Assembly (NCBI GenBank): GCA_024364805.1
Contig: CM044519.1
Location: 42,258,588 to 42,322,587 of the forward strand
Direction: 5' to 3'
From: Euprymna scolopes
Lineage: Eukaryota; Mollusca; Cephalopoda; Sepiida; Sepiolidae
DNA length: 64,000 nt
In this document: positions 10,313-22,976 of the stretch, in pieces
Numbering within the stretch: the stretch's first letter is position 1
Layout: every line of letters starts with the position of its first letter
The notes under the pieces: generated by a model
Databases searched by the model: none
What the model was told of the DNA's origin: nothing
The model's input: the letters and a program-made list of their open reading frames with translations, nothing else
Program-made: the position numbers and the translations under genes

Positions 10313-11165
10313 AATAAATAGCAGAACCCATGGAAATTCAACGGTAGTTGAAAATTTTTAAACCATAAAAACATAAAATATTATAAATAAAATAATAAAA
10401 CATAAAAACATAAAATATTACAAATAAAATAAAACAAATAAATTTAAAACAATTTTTTAGCAAATTCTTTTTAACCTTTTAAAATTAAAAGAAATTTGTT
10501 TTAAAAATTTAGATTTTTTTTCAATGAAAACTCAACACACAACACATTGCTTGTTTTTTTTTTCTGAATAATTTTTTTGTATAAATTATGAATGGACAGA
10601 TTTCAATTCACTTGCACATTTTTTTAATTTTAAAAAGAAACTATAATAAAAAAAAAACTTACAGTCTCCTTTCAACATGACTTCTTTTTTATTATCAAAT
10701 AAAATAGCCAGTTGAATGTACTCGCAAAAAATGGAACAAAACAACAGATTCTATATACAGCAATTTAACAGACAAGAATGATTCTATGGAAAGTAGATCT
10801 AACTTTAAAGAAAAGAATAATTAAATGGAAATCTAGGTGCTATATTATAACGTGTGTTTAAATGAAAATATGCTGCCTAAATCTATACACACTCTCTATA
10901 TCTATCTATCTGTCCCTCTCTCCATCTTTCTCTATTTTTGAAAATGTACATTTTGCAGATATTTACTATTCTAAAGCCATAAACAGACAGCCATGTGTTT
11001 TTTTTAATTTTTGGAAAGGAAATGGTATTATTGATTTTTAACTGATAAAGATTGACTATAAAGGGAGGTAATTCATTTTGCATTAATTAATGTTTGTGAT
11101 GATGATGTTTATTTTGTGACACTGGATATACGGACAAGTAAATTAATATTATAGATTTCAGAATT
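10313..11165. repeat. long interspersed repeat, paralogue of 54286-54793
   Basis: Shares 'agcagaacccatggaaatt', 'caattttttagcaaattc', 'aattcaacacacaacaca' and 'aaagggaggtaat' in order. The end 'ggacaagtaaattaatatta' is the empty site for the MITE at 54794. Confidence 0.7.
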
Positions 11166-11559
11166 TACAGTATTTTAAAAAGCTTTAAATAAAACCACAA
11201 AATTCATATATTTCAGATTTGCATAAACTTTGACACCAAATAAGTAAAATTCCTTAATTTTCAATTTCCTGAAAATTTCTCACCAATAGCCGAATGGAAA
11301 ATCTTATGATAGACCAGTATTCATATAGATATTTAGATGATCCATGTAGTATTGCCTAAATGAGAAATTTGAGATTTTAAACCTTAAGAAGCCTCCAAAC
11401 TTATTAAACTGTAGAAGTGAAATAGTGAACAATTGTTTACACAAAATAAACTTTACTTTAGCATAACAATGCATAAGTATTAAGATAAGCTCAACTATTA
11501 CTTCAAAACATTATGTAATAAAACAAACCACTTATACATAGTGTGGTATTAGCTCTAGG

Positions 11560-11745
11560 CAAGCTATGCTGGCTTCCTCTAAAGGGGGAAACTTACTGAG
11601 AATATGAAATTCACAAGCGGTCTCTAGCTACATGTGTACCCTGGTCAAGGGAAGATGACATATACTGCCTAGCAATCCCAAATGGTTACCCATCTGTTAC
11701 TGACCAGGTTCCACATTGCTTAATTTTGGTGGTGTTTCAATATGA
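11560..11745 (+). repeat. interspersed repeat g
   Basis: Copy with 'cttcctctaaaggggg', 'atatgaaattcacaagcgg' and 'gaccaggttccacattgctt'. Related to 13485-13755 and 19590-19970. Confidence 0.6.
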
Positions 11746-11764
11746 TTGACATACTTTGTGAATT

Positions 11765-12365
11765 CAACAGTCACAAAAGAAAAATGCGCATGACCCTATA
11801 CAATAAGTGCTGAATTAATAGTTGAACTTATTTTAATATGTGTTTGCTTAAAGTATTTTTTTACTAATAATAATTTTACTGAACTCTCATATTATTTTCT
11901 ACTCCTCTATTAGGTAGTGCCCACTTTCTTTGACTTTCCAGTAATGGGTTATGAGTGCTGTATTTTTTGTTTTTGTTATTGATCATAATACCGTTTCTCA
12001 GGCATTATCTCCTCTTTTTTTGTTCTTTAGTCCTTATATTTTACGAGCAATATTTCTGACAAGACGGAAGAATTGCTGTTTTCAGGATCAAAAACAATCC
12101 ACCTAACACTTATGGTTGGCTAGTTTTAAACTTTGAAGTGGCATTTTATTTTTTAGCTACTTACATCAAATGGCTTCTTACCTTGTCTGGAGTAATTTCC
12201 ATAAATAAAATAAAAGAAAGAAATTAACTTTGTCCTTATTTTCCATCTGACTACATTAAAACTCAGATCAGCTGATTTCATAACACAAATCCTGCCTAAC
12301 CTCCAAACACATAAATAAAAAGTAAACCCATTTTGTCAGTAATGATAATGAAGACTAAAGTTGAC
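11765..12365. other. no recognisable feature
   Basis: Intron DNA; a donor-like 'acaaggtaagaag' on the minus strand near 12180 has no homologous coding sequence beside it. Confidence 0.5.
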
Positions 12366-12369
12366 ATAC

Positions 12370-12466
12370 CTCCATTCCAATGGGAGGTTTTTTAGTTTTA
12401 GAGAATTTTTCCAGTTCCAGCCACTGTTCAGATTCTGCCAAAGCATTGATCTTAAGACACCAAAAT
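12370..12466 (-). CDS. VPS16: VPS16 exon 13
   Basis: 97 nt between TTTCAG and GTATGT. After completing Arg it encodes [20 protein letters not shown] and [12 protein letters not shown], matching human [30 protein letters not shown]. Confidence 0.95.
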
Positions 12467-12639
12467 CTGAAATAATGAAAGCAAAAATAATTAAAGTTCT
12501 GAATTTTGGAGATGAAGATTGATTGCGTGTATTATTTGGATTCTTCAGACTACTGCTCTCATCTTGCATGCTATTTTCACAATGTTTTAATTGAAAATCA
12601 TCTCCGACCATTTTTTCCCCTCAAAATCAAATATGGCAG

Positions 12640-13660
12640 CTTAAGTCAGCTTCCCTCATGTGTGCTTTGAATTCAATTTTTTTCAGGGGTGAGTTTTATA
12701 AACACTACAATAAGTGTCTATTTTTCCCCAAATGCTTTTTAATTCTAAAGATGTAGTAATAAATAGTAATAATAACATCTACAAACAAAATTAGGTTTAA
12801 GGCTCTTAAAATTTGTACTAGACTTCTACCAAATTATGATTGGCGGAGAGAATGCTGCCCCATTGAGTTAAATGAAGAATTCTGTATGAAATTCTGTACA
12901 GATTTCTTAGTCTGACAAGATACACTGGAAGAAGATCGAAGGTTTCATCAACCAAAATGTTGTACAAATATCACTCAAAATAAAAACAGTAGCCTGAAAA
13001 ATAAAAATAATATGAATAATTAAAATAATAAACTCATCAAAGGGTCAAATTTTCACTTGTTGTGATATCCAGGCTGCTGTATCAGCCACTTGCCTCTTCC
13101 TATTAGACAGTACTCCAAAGAAAAACTATACTCTAATATGTTCTGAACTGTCAACCAAGTTCCAACCCTGGTTCCATCATAATAATATTACATCCCTGTG
13201 CTTGTTTTACAAGTATTTTAATGGAAAGTGTCTGGTGCCTCCTCTCAACGTTAATACCCCTGATTAACTTGACAAGCAACAAAATCCCACTCCTTTACTG
13301 TAGAAATCCCCTAACGCTAGAAAGCCTTTTACTCTTATATTCTCTTCCTCGAACAGCTAACATTTGGAATTCCCTCCCTGGTTCATGTTTCTCCGATTGT
13401 ACTAACATGCAGAAATTTACATGTAATACAAACAGACATCCCACTGCTCAAGTAAGAAGGCTGGAATGAAAAACAAACGAAGTAGCATTTACTCTAGAAG
13501 GTGGGTTGAACTGACTTCTCTCAAAGGAGGAAGTTTCATAGAAATATAAAATTCACAAGTGCTTCTCAGTTACTTGTATACTTCTGCCAGAGGATTCGCA
13601 ACATTAGGTTTTTTCAGTTCTTACAGGGAGGTGTCGATGTCCTTCTAAATACAGCACTTA
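12640..13660 (+). repeat. composite block duplicated at 26-1330
   Basis: Contains SINE-c sequence (12780-13045), the LINE 3' fragment (13070-13470) and repeat g (13485-13660) in the same order as the copy at the window start, without the SINE-b insertion. Confidence 0.75.
13070..13470 (+). mobile_element. LINE 3' fragment
   Basis: Translated residues SLLLLYSLPRTANIWNSLPG and an 'MQKFTCNTNRHP' end match the close of the reverse transcriptase in the family at 13940-14545. Truncated. Confidence 0.7.
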
Positions 13661-13939
13661 GCATTATAAATGGTCACCCATCTGGTGCTGAGCAGGCTCA
13701 AGGTTGCTTACCTTTGGTGATCTGATGGGAACTCGTGTCACTGTGATTATGCCATATGAAGTGAGAAAGTCCCTGTAGACATGGCCCTTCATACACATTA
13801 ACCCCTTACATTTCAATGGCAATGTGCGTTGTTTGAGGTTAATAAGAGTTTAAAAAAAACTAAAATAAAAATAACTATATTTGTGGTGTCTGTCTGGAAT
13901 GCAATTAAAAACAAAGCGCTATACCAAAATTAAACAAAG

Positions 13940-14545
13940 AATCTTATCAGAAGGCTGCAAAGAAGGTGGGCTCCCTCTACTGTGCTAGAAAACTACTTAT
14001 GCCTGAAAGTATCCTGTACCTCTATAAGGCCACCATTCGTCTATATATGGAGTATTGTTGTCACTTTTGGGCTGGTGTATCTGCTACTAGTCTCTCACTC
14101 CTGGATAGGATTCAAAAGAGAGTTGCCAACCTGATAAGTCCTGAACTGTCATCTAAGCTTCAGCCTCTGTCCCATTAACGAAATGTTGCATCCCTCTGCC
14201 TGTTTTCTTAATATTTTAATGCTGAATGCTCTGACGAACTACAAGCATTTGTACCCCCTCGACATAAATACCCGACAAACCCGACAAGCAGCTAAATCCC
14301 ACCCCTACACAGAGATCCCTAGGTGTAACAAAGCCTTCTACTCTAATAGTTTCTTCCCCAGAACTTTGAAACTCCCTTCCGGGATTCTGCTTTCCCAACT
14401 GTACTGACATGCAGAAGTTCAAGTGTAATGTGAACAGACATCTTGCTGCTCATTTCCCTTCTTAATATCCCTGCAATTTATGTCCCTGATAGTAGCCCCC
14501 TACTTCAAAGTGGCACTTGCCTTGTTTGGGGTGAAAATTGAATAA
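13940..14545 (+). mobile_element. LINE 3' end (RT C-terminus, UTR, A-rich tail)
   Basis: Encodes VGSLYCARKLLMPESILYLY, KATIRLYMEYCCHFWAG, SLLDRIQKRVANLI and, after a frameshift, SFFPRTLKLPSG. This is the thumb/C-terminal end of a Jockey/CR1-like reverse transcriptase. The 3' UTR ('gatagtagccccctacttca', 'ccttgtttggggtgaaaatt') ends GAATAAAAAAAAAT. At least six more pieces of this family lie in the window. Confidence 0.88.
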
Positions 14546-14559
14546 AAAAAAATATACAT

Positions 14560-14596
14560 GTATATATATATATATATATAATATATATATTGCATT
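14560..14596. repeat. (TA)n microsatellite
   Basis: AT dinucleotide run directly after the LINE tail. Confidence 0.95.
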
Positions 14597-14899
14597 AGTT
14601 TTTTTTTTGTTTTTTTATAATATTGTGGAATCTGAGAAATCTATCTGTTTACTGTTAACTCGAAAAATTGAAAATTTTAAAAATGTAAAAAAAAAAGCAA
14701 GTATTTTAAAAGTTCAAGGCTTTGAACAGGTGTAAATGGGAGGCCGTCATTTATCACAAGATAATGTGGGTATGCTTGCTAGTAATACAAAATAAAAGAA
14801 AATACAGCAAATTACACAAAAAAGAAGGTAAAATTGAAATAAAAATGATTTTTTAAATCTTAATACCACACCCTCACCAACAGAGTGAATAAATCTAAT

Positions 14900-15320
14900 A
14901 ATTTCATTGTTTGGTCATTTTGTTTTATGGCATATCAACCCTTTTTGGGTTATTTAATGGCAATTTCAGCAAATTTGGGAAAAAGGTTTTATGCTTTAAG
15001 TTTTTTATATCTTCTAATATTTATTCATTGTGTCTAGTTTGGTTGTTTTGTTTTATGGCAAATCAAATCTTTTTAGCTTCAATTATGTTAGCAAAATTTT
15101 TATGCATTAAATTCTTTATATCTTCAAATATTTATTCATAGTATTTAGTTTGGTTGTTTTGGAGAGAAAAATTGTTATTGTTTTTGTCTTTGCATAACAT
15201 GATGGGGTTTTGCAAAGAGACAGGAAAAAAACAATAACACCTAATTAGTGTATTTGGAGTCAGAGAGCCGATATCTTCAGACAGTCTGATCTGGTAGTAC
15301 CAGGTATATATATAGATCTT
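14900..15320 (+). repeat. interspersed repeat with internal duplication, also at 61795-62070
   Basis: The unit 'ttggttgttttgttttatgg' to 'atcttcaaatatttattcat' occurs about three times within 14905-15170, followed by 'agacagtctgatctgg'. The copy at 61795 has one unit and the same ending. Class unknown. Confidence 0.6.
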
Positions 15321-15434
15321 GCCTCCGATCGCCGGGCTTGGGCCGCAGCGGTACGAGATGTGCATCTTCATGAAGCCGACTCAACTCCTCCAGGGTGAAT
15401 GTCGTTTCAAGTACAAGTGAAGTAAGTATATATA

Positions 15435-15885
15435 CTAGCGTTAGGATGATTAATCGGAATTGGGAATCTTAAAAATCGAAACATTTGAGAACATTGGAAT
15501 CAGAAAAATGTATGCCTCTTTTCCAATGCCAAAACAATTCTTTTAATTATCGTTTTTACTAGACTTTGTTTAAGACAAATTTTTTCACTTCTAGTCGTAA
15601 TGATAAAATAATAAATATTTATTGATTTTAAACTACTAGTAAAACTAAAATTCATAGATTATCCTCCACAAGTGTATTTTTATGTTTAGAAAAATATCTG
15701 CACATTAAATGTGTGTTTCTATGGTAATCAGAGGAAAAGAAAAACAACTCTTTAGTTAAATATTTAGAGATTTATTAAAATCAGAGTTAGTAATTGTATC
15801 AGAATCGGGAATTTAGTATGGAATCAATAATTGTATTGAAATTGGGAAAATATTGGAATCATCCATCACTAATATAAACTGTAAA
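15435..15885. mobile_element. hAT-like MITE
   Basis: The ends 'aggatgattaatcggaatt' and 'attggaatcatccatcact' are inverted repeats of the AGTGATGG...GATTCCGA type. Internal words 'taaactactagtaaaacta' and 'aagtgtatttttatgttta' also occur in the copy at 46035-46352. No transposase. Confidence 0.65.
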
Positions 15886-16029
15886 AAGTTATGGCGATTT
15901 TAGAGTTTACCTGTTCATATGCAAATAGAAATGTGATTGGAATAAGCAGAGTACTCATTACTAAGGCAGAAGATTTTACAATGTCAAATTGTCAAAACAC
16001 TGAAATTTTTTTTTTTTTGTTTACATAGG

Positions 16030-16082
16030 AGTCACCACTTATCAAGGGCTGGAGGCCACTCGAGCATAAGGGTTAAATACAA
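16030..16082 (-). mobile_element. LINE 3' UTR scrap
   Basis: Reverse complement of the 3' UTR seen at 9535-9580 ('gtcaccacttatcaagg', 'ggccactcgagcataagg'), preceded by a T run that would be its poly-A tail. Confidence 0.6.
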
Positions 16083-16209
16083 GTTTTTTTTTTGTACAAG
16101 CTTAAATCTCACAAAAGTTTAAAAAACGTTTCTTAATTGGATACACATTTTATAAATTGAAAGAAAGTAACAGAACATTACAAATTAAAGACACTATAAA
16201 AAAAGCTTT

Positions 16210-16510
16210 TATTTTACTTACTTTGCAGACCGATGTATGTGTCTTACCAACACCAGTTAATCTACATCCAATCGATGCAGAGCATGTGAGAAAAATGCTA
16301 ACCTCAAACATATTTGCACTGGATGTGAGCATCTCCTGAGAAGCTACACATGAAGACACAATGAAGTATTGGAGATTATTGCAGAAAAATATGTTGGAAG
16401 ACTGAAGTAAAATGCTGAAGAAGGTACTTATGCAGAGAAGGACCAGTTTTTCCATAAAAGCTGTCTCAGCATATTCCGGCAGCTTACATAAATCACAGGA
16501 ATATAGCAAA
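16210..16510 (+). mobile_element. LINE C-terminal zinc-knuckle fragment
   Basis: Frame 2 gives CRACEKNANLKHICTGCEHL then RHNEVLEIIAEKYVG, the C..C/H..C plus RHN pattern found at the C-terminus of several LINE reverse transcriptases. The minus strand is open for 119 codons here but has no homology and is read as a shadow. Confidence 0.6.
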
Positions 16511-16790
16511 ACCTAAAACGCTTAGTCAATGCAGCAAACTAAATATTAGTTTTAATTGTGCAAAAATTTAAATCATTAAAAATAAATCATTTTAGCAAAG
16601 TTGTCAATGAATCTAATGGTTTGCAGATTATGCTACAGTTACTGGAAAAAAGTTCTTTCATTTTGCCAGGAATTAATTGGAAGCATTATGAGATGAACAT
16701 ATACAAAATAAAAAAGTATCATGAGTGAGAAAATTCACTTGGAGGTGCACATTTCAGTTTGTTAATCTTTTTTCTATAAGAAACAGACAT

Positions 16791-16792
<2 letters not shown>

Positions 16793-16841
<49 letters not shown>

Positions 16842-16842
16842 C
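16793..16842. repeat. (TA)n microsatellite
   Basis: About 45 bases of AT dinucleotides. Confidence 0.95.
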
Positions 16843-16844
16843 AT

Positions 16845-18030
16845 AATTTGTGAAATAATGATACCATTTGTGAAGATAAAATTTCATTAGAATCAGATAT
16901 ACATATTCAAAGGCTTAAAAGGGTTCTGCCTTCATTCAGTTCCCTTAAGAGGACATGTAGAGATTCAAGAATATTTTATTGGCTTTTCCATTAAATTTAA
17001 CAAACGAACACAGTATTAAGTTATATGTAGATTCATTAACCTTTCTTTCTATAGTGAGCATACACACAGAATGACACAGAAATATATATGTGAGACTATC
17101 GATGCTTCCGTTCCCCTCCCAAGTGTTAGGGAAAAAAATAAAACAAAAGAGGAAATACATTTATTGAGAAAACAAAGGTGTGAAAAATGTGGTTGGTGGA
17201 AAGGCAATGGCTAGGAATTTGTTTACTGAGATAGACAAAGGAAAGCTGAGGTGTAATTGTAATTAAAGTGTGGTGGAGAACAGAAATAAGAGGATTTGAG
17301 ATATATTTAGAATTAGTTTTAGAATTGGCAAAGAGTTTTAGAACAGCTTGACATTTGAGTGTTGGTGGGCTTTGTGGCAATGAGTGTTTGCAGCATTTTA
17401 CAACAGTCAAGGAGAGTTTCGAGTTAGACTCAGACTGTGGCTTGGAAGAGATGAGGAAACGAACTGATCAACCAAAGGACAAACACAACAGAACAGTAGA
17501 TGAAGAGAGTCGATGGTGTCACACACACACCCAGAGTGCAACAAAGTACCAGAGTCTGTGATTTCTCTGTTTTGTTTATTTTATATACTCATAAATCCAT
17601 GTGCACCCCATGATGACAACTATCAATGTGATTGATTACAACACGGCCAAAAGAAAGAAAGAGGAGAAGACTATGGAAACAACATTGGAGTCAGCGATGT
17701 TGTCAAACAAGGGATACATGGTTTTGTTATACACACAGACACCAATATTTATATATACATCAATTTGTGAAATAAAATGATACTATTCGTCAGAGTCTTA
17801 AATTTCCATTAGAATCAGATACACATATTTGAAGATTTAAAAAGGTTCTGCCTCCTTCAGATCCCCTTTGGGCTACTTCCATTGTCTTCCTAAAAACATT
17901 TTACGCATGAATACATTTTTAGTTTTTATGCAAATTTTTAAAATGTTCTTTCTATAGAGAACATATACATAAAAAGACACAGACATACATACAAACATTG
18001 CCATTTATATATAGATTTGCGAAATAAAAT
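16845..18030. repeat. direct repeat pair (16845-17085 and 17760-18030)
   Basis: Both copies contain 'gaaataatgatacca/gaaataaaatgatact', 'ttccattagaatcagatac', 'ggttctgcct' and 'ctttctatagagaacatat'. The second copy abuts exon 12. The 650 bp between holds nothing recognised. Confidence 0.65.
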
Positions 18031-18040
18031 AAAATCATAC

Positions 18041-18210
18041 CGTTTGTCAGGAACTTTAAACGTCTTTCGTAGAGCCTCTGCCTGTTTTGTTTTATCGTCC
18101 ACAATCAACCTGTGAATTGTTTGATGAAGGGTCAAATCGATGTAAGGTCGATTGTATTCTTCTTCAAATTTCACTTGCTGTTCAAGTAATTTGATTTGAT
18201 CTTCTGTTTG
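18041..18210 (-). CDS. VPS16: VPS16 exon 12
   Basis: 170 nt between TTTTAG and GTATGA. Encodes QTEDQIKLLEQQVKFEEEYN, RPYIDLTLHQTIHRLIVDDK, TKQAEALRKTFKVPDK and a split Arg codon. TEDQ, DLTLHQT and FKVPDKR align with human TEDQ, DLSLHDT and FRIPDKR. The charged first half is probably a long helix. Confidence 0.96.
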
Positions 18211-18214
18211 CTAA

Positions 18215-18830
18215 AATAAAATAAATATTTATTCAGTTATTTTCATTGTTAACTAGCAAGGAAATCTCATGTTACCTGGGAAAAATAATTTCAGATAAAA
18301 ACGTTTGGGACTAGTTTTTACTTTATCATGTTGCTTGCTTACTTTATTTATTTGTAGCGGGAGGCCAATTTCAACTGATTCTTTTAAAAATCCAAATTAC
18401 ATAAATAATAATACGATATGTTATCACCCTCTACCCCTTTTTTACATGATGGGATTGCCCAATCGCTGAAATGCAATGTAAAAATAGTAATTTAAAAATT
18501 TCAGCTGATGTTGCTGTAGTGTCAAACATAAAACTCAATACACTTTTTTGGCCGCATCTAGCATCAAAGTGTAGTATTTGTTCTGCTCAAAGATGATACA
18601 ATAATATTGTAGCATCTTTTTCGCAGTAGACATCCTAGAAATGAAAATATTTTTGAAGCACAGCAGTAATTTACAGCAGATGACGGATATAACTGTAGAA
18701 TGTCCATGGGTCCTATTAATACAGGAATTTATAAATACACTTTTTTATCATTAAATAATGAGTTGTTACATTTTTCTGTTCCCCTCAAGTGAAGCATGCA
18801 TGGTCTCCCGTGAGTGCACAGTGAATGAGG
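18215..18830. other. no recognisable feature
   Basis: Intron DNA upstream of exon 12 with no recognised repeat. Confidence 0.5.
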
Positions 18831-19520
18831 CATAAAAAAATGACTAAGTTCAGCATTTGCACCTACCCCCATTTAGCCCCAAAAGTCTTCAGGAGGTGTC
18901 AAATCCTGGTGAAAATGAACAAACAGTGCAGTTTTAGTATATACATATGTACATTTCAGTTCTGCACCGCGCAAAAAAAGAAATGACTAAGTCCATCATT
19001 TGCCCCCCCCCCCATATTTAGCCCCCAAAATCCCCAAGGCCTTAACATATTTAAATTTGAGTTCAGCACCATGCAAAACTGCTAAATAGACATACACAGA
19101 AAATTTTGGACAAATATGGTAAAATATTCCCAAAAATGGAGTGTTTTTATCAGCCCCAAAAGAGCCCCTGGGGCACATCTAAGAGTTATTGTGAAGTATA
19201 GACAAACAAAATTATATAGAAATCAGTTAGTTACAATTTTTCAGAAAGTTTTATAAAAATCCAAGGCATCATTTTTTTTTAATAAGCACAAAAGTGTCAA
19301 TTTTACCCATTTTAACCCGAAAGGCACACACTTAGGGAGGCAACTGGAGTTTTCCCGGAAAATCTGTTCTGCTACTTTTTTTACTCACATCATGTTTAAT
19401 GTTTGTGCAAAATTTCAAAAAATTCCAAGGGGTAGTTATTAAGAAAAGTGCAGACGGGTGAACAGACAAACGGACAAAGGTGAATTTACAGGTTCACCCT
19501 CCTTTTGTCAGGGGACAAAA
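18830..19520. repeat. interspersed repeat with a duplicated 5' part
   Basis: 'aaaatgactaagttcagcatttgc' is echoed at 18980 ('aaatgactaagtccatcat') and 'tttagccccaaaa' occurs three times. It ends with 'acagacaaacggacaaagg' and 'ggttcaccctcc', an ending style common to many invertebrate repeats. Confidence 0.55.
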
Positions 19521-19589
19521 AAATTAAATAATGTCTATTTAAAACTAAACCACTCATAACGAATTGGATCAGTATTTAAAAAGCAGTAT

Positions 19590-19970
19590 TCACCCTAAAT
19601 GGGTTGAACCAGCTTCTCCTAAAGAAGGGAATTTCATAGGAATAGCAGCTTAACAAACAGTTCCTAGTTGCATGTATATCTCACTGCAGTTCTTGCAGAG
19701 AGGTATTCACATCCTCCTACATATGGTTATCCATCTAGTACTGACCAGGCTCAACATTGCTTATCTTTGGTTATCTGATGAGAACCGGTATGTCAATGTG
19801 ATCATGCCGTATCATTTTGCAGTTCTTGCAGGGAGGTGTAGACGTCCTCCTGTATACAGAGCCTGGTATTTTCAAATGGTCACCCATCTAGTTTTGACCT
19901 GACTCAACATTGCTTAACTTCAGTGATTTAATGAGAACTGGTGTGTAAATGTAATTATGCTGTATCAGTA
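19590..19970 (+). repeat. interspersed repeat g, longest copy
   Basis: Contains 'gggttgaaccagcttctcc', 'tttcataggaatagcagc' and two copies of the 'ttcttgcagggaggtgt...gaccaggctcaacattgct' half, so the 3' half is duplicated. Confidence 0.65.
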
Positions 19971-19974
19971 TTTG

Positions 19975-21385
19975 TAATATATATTATAAAACATTGCTTT
20001 CAAACAAGCCTACAGGTCCATACATGTTATCATTATATGGACAGCAACAATCAGCAATTATTGGTACATTTTTGTTTATCATGGTGTGAATTAGTTTATA
20101 CATTTGTTGCCATTAGGAATTCAGGTCGTTGACTGTCTGTAGACACAATCACTCAGAGGCTGATGTTAGTTTACAGAAGGTCTCAAATTTAAATATGCAC
20201 AATATGTTTTTAGTGGAATTCCAAAGCATACAAATGACAAACCAGTGATGGCAAAAATATGTCTCTAGATTTGACCACCTGAAAAAGAAGATGCCAGTTT
20301 GATGAAAGTAGTTGCCTCTTAAAGACAAGGTTCCATGGTGAGATTGTGAACCACTTAAAATTCTACAGACAATAGAAAATTGGTCAGTGAGTTTTTATGT
20401 TCATAGATTAACAGCTGAGAAATCTAGTGGTCACATGGTGTGATCCAATTGATACTAAAGATATTCAGAGAAAAACAGGTGGGGGAAATTTTGGTTTCTG
20501 TCAGTCTCAGAAACAGATAGGCGTTTGGGCCCAGCTTGACCGGGCTGTGGTGTTATGTTCAGTTACAAAGGAGTCTTGCTCTGACTGCAAGTTTGAGAAA
20601 ACATTAAAAATTACAGCCAGATCAAAATGCGAAAAAAAATTATGTACAGGCATTAAATATGATTTTATGTTCTTATTTATTTCATATATTATTAAACAAA
20701 GAATCATTTGAATTTAAATTGAAAATCCATTTTGTATTATGCATGTAAACTTGAGAAAAGCACACTATAAATGTGTAAACATTTGTAACGTTGTCAAGGA
20801 ATCAATACATTGTAGTCTAGGTCACAAAGCAGACAAAGAATAGAAAAGAACTTCCACTCGCTTTTTTTGTTGTACAACATTTCCTCATTCTCTCATTACC
20901 GCTGTAACGTCCTTCACGTGATCGTGCTCTCGAACATCATTCATGCCTCTGACTCGCTCTCTCTTTTCTTTTATAGTCTTCTTTTTCCTTATCGTGACGT
21001 CATTTCAATCATGGTATTCGCATATATTTGTCAGCGTTATGTTACACTATCTAAATATGCAAAATCACACAACATCAGGTCAAATTCAGTCACCATCTTG
21101 TTTGGATTTTACTTATTTAGTTTCTCATTTGTCAAGAAATCAAGTCTCATTTTCACTTTGCAAAATAAAATATTCTTAGTTGTTTTAAAGTCAGTGTTGT
21201 AATTTTATTTAGAAGAGAAATTTCTTTGTTAAAGAACAAAAATCACTGCCAATTGATTGCCAGTGTTGAAATCAACTGCCAAATTCAAATGAAGACAAGA
21301 AGTGGATGATCACGATCTGTGCCACAAATACATGCAGGTTTATTAGTAAGAATCAAAAATATATATGGAAGAACAAATGCATTTC
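19975..21385. other. no gene; two palindromic factor-type sites
   Basis: Part of 20280-20480 resembles 44990-45180 ('tctcttaaagac', 'gtgaaccactt'), so it is an old repeat. TCACGTGA (914-921 of the 20 kb block, i.e. 20914-20921) and TGACGTCA (20995-21002) lie 81 bp apart. No coding exon was recognised. Confidence 0.45.
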
Positions 21386-21389
21386 TTAC

Positions 21390-21467
21390 CTTAATCACAA
21401 AGTCGTTTTTTGATTTGTTAAAAGAAAGCAGGGCATCTTTCAATGCAGAGAAACGGTCCTCTAACCT
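21390..21467 (-). CDS. VPS16: VPS16 exon 11
   Basis: 78 nt, 26 whole codons, between TTACAG and GTAAGA. Encodes RLEDRFSALKDALLSFNKSK and NDFVIK; human has [26 protein letters not shown]. This helix pair lies in the VPS33A-binding part of the family. Confidence 0.94.
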
Positions 21468-22976
21468 CTGTAAAATTAAATAGGAAAGAACATTGGTAAA
21501 AAAAAAAAAAAAAAACAGTAAGTATATTTCATTTAACATTTATTTATATTTTCATTTAAAAAAAATAAAACACTAAAAACATTGATGAGCATGGATAATT
21601 TGTATCATTAATCGTACAAGAATTCTCATTTTGGTTGCTATATTCTCAATGTTTCAACCAATATAAATTCTGATCTTTTCAAAATTTAACAGCCTCAATT
21701 TACTTGGCTCCCTATAAGGGCTTTGTTAGACGCAAGATCAGTTTTTAAGATGAGGAAAAATATGGCTTCTCAAAAAGGAGCACTATGGACTGAGACAAAA
21801 ATTTAAATAGCCTTAGTCTAAAAGGATTTCTTCTTCACTGACCAAGAACAGAAAAGATGGAGTGTAATATTAGGACAGATATTACACTTCGAGTACTTAT
21901 GCAGTTTAGCCAAGACATTAAAAATGTCTATGGCTGTTATGGAATGAAGTTCTCATAAAAAAAAAACAATTGCTTAATTCAATCAAGTACTTTTTTTACA
22001 AAGGAAAATCAAATTTTAAATTTTAGTGAGGACGATCACAACACCAGCCATCTTGGAAATTTCAGCTACAGAAGATGGGGGAGGGAGACGAAGGGTAATA
22101 ACTCCATCTAATTCTTGAAGTTTGTCAAAACACACATGAAGTTCTAATAATTTTATTAATAAATTTTTTAAAATAAATTTTGAAACGATTTTTTAAAAGA
22201 AAAAAAAAAGCAGAAAGACAAAAAGAATACCTAAAATTATTAAAAAACTGTAAAGTAAAAATAATGTCATCAAAGTTTCTGAAGTTTTGGCAAAAGAAAA
22301 GAAAATGTAATCGAGTCTGTTGTGTATTTATGTATTTATTGTTTTTACCAAATTTGTTTAGTCATATTATTTTTGTATGTTTATTATTTTTAATTACAGA
22401 AGCCATTTAATAAGTTAGTGCTGATACTAAAAGCTATTTTGTTAACATTGGGTTCTTTTTTTATATAAATATTGCTTGAACTATTTTTTGTTGATATGTA
22501 CAATTATTTTTGTGCATGATTTTAGTTTGCCAACAGAGACCTGAATGCTTGATTGCTATGTCGAAAAATAAACTAAAAAAATTAAAAATCATGAAAGTTC
22601 TGTGGGCTTCAACCAGACTTGTATAAATAATAAATTATATTTATAAATATATTTATATAACTCAAGTAGAATACAAAATTTATGACATAATTCATATTCT
22701 GTAATTGCCCTCCAAAAAATTCAGCACCAAATATATCCTTGTGTAGATATGTTTCAAACATTTCAATTAATTATCGCTTTCACTGCAATGTAGAAAATTG
22801 ATGATTATATGTCAATGCTGGCAAAATTGTTCAATACTTACTAACACAAAATAAATTCCAGACAACATTTTTATTGCCTTAAATAAGTGGAGTCAATAAA
22901 AGCGAAAACATATATTTAAGGATAGATTCAATTTCTTAAAAAATGTTTAATAATGAAACTTAAAAATGCTAATGGA

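Noticed and set aside
12175-12200. Extra VPS16 mini-exon ending at 'acaaggtaag'
   Set aside because: Exons 13 and 14 join in frame with continuous homology, leaving no residues for it to encode.
16150-16509. 119-codon minus-strand frame with splice-like ends
   Set aside because: It has a donor-like GTAAGT and an acceptor-like TTTTAG, but the protein matches nothing, and the plus strand carries a LINE zinc-knuckle pattern that explains the sequence.
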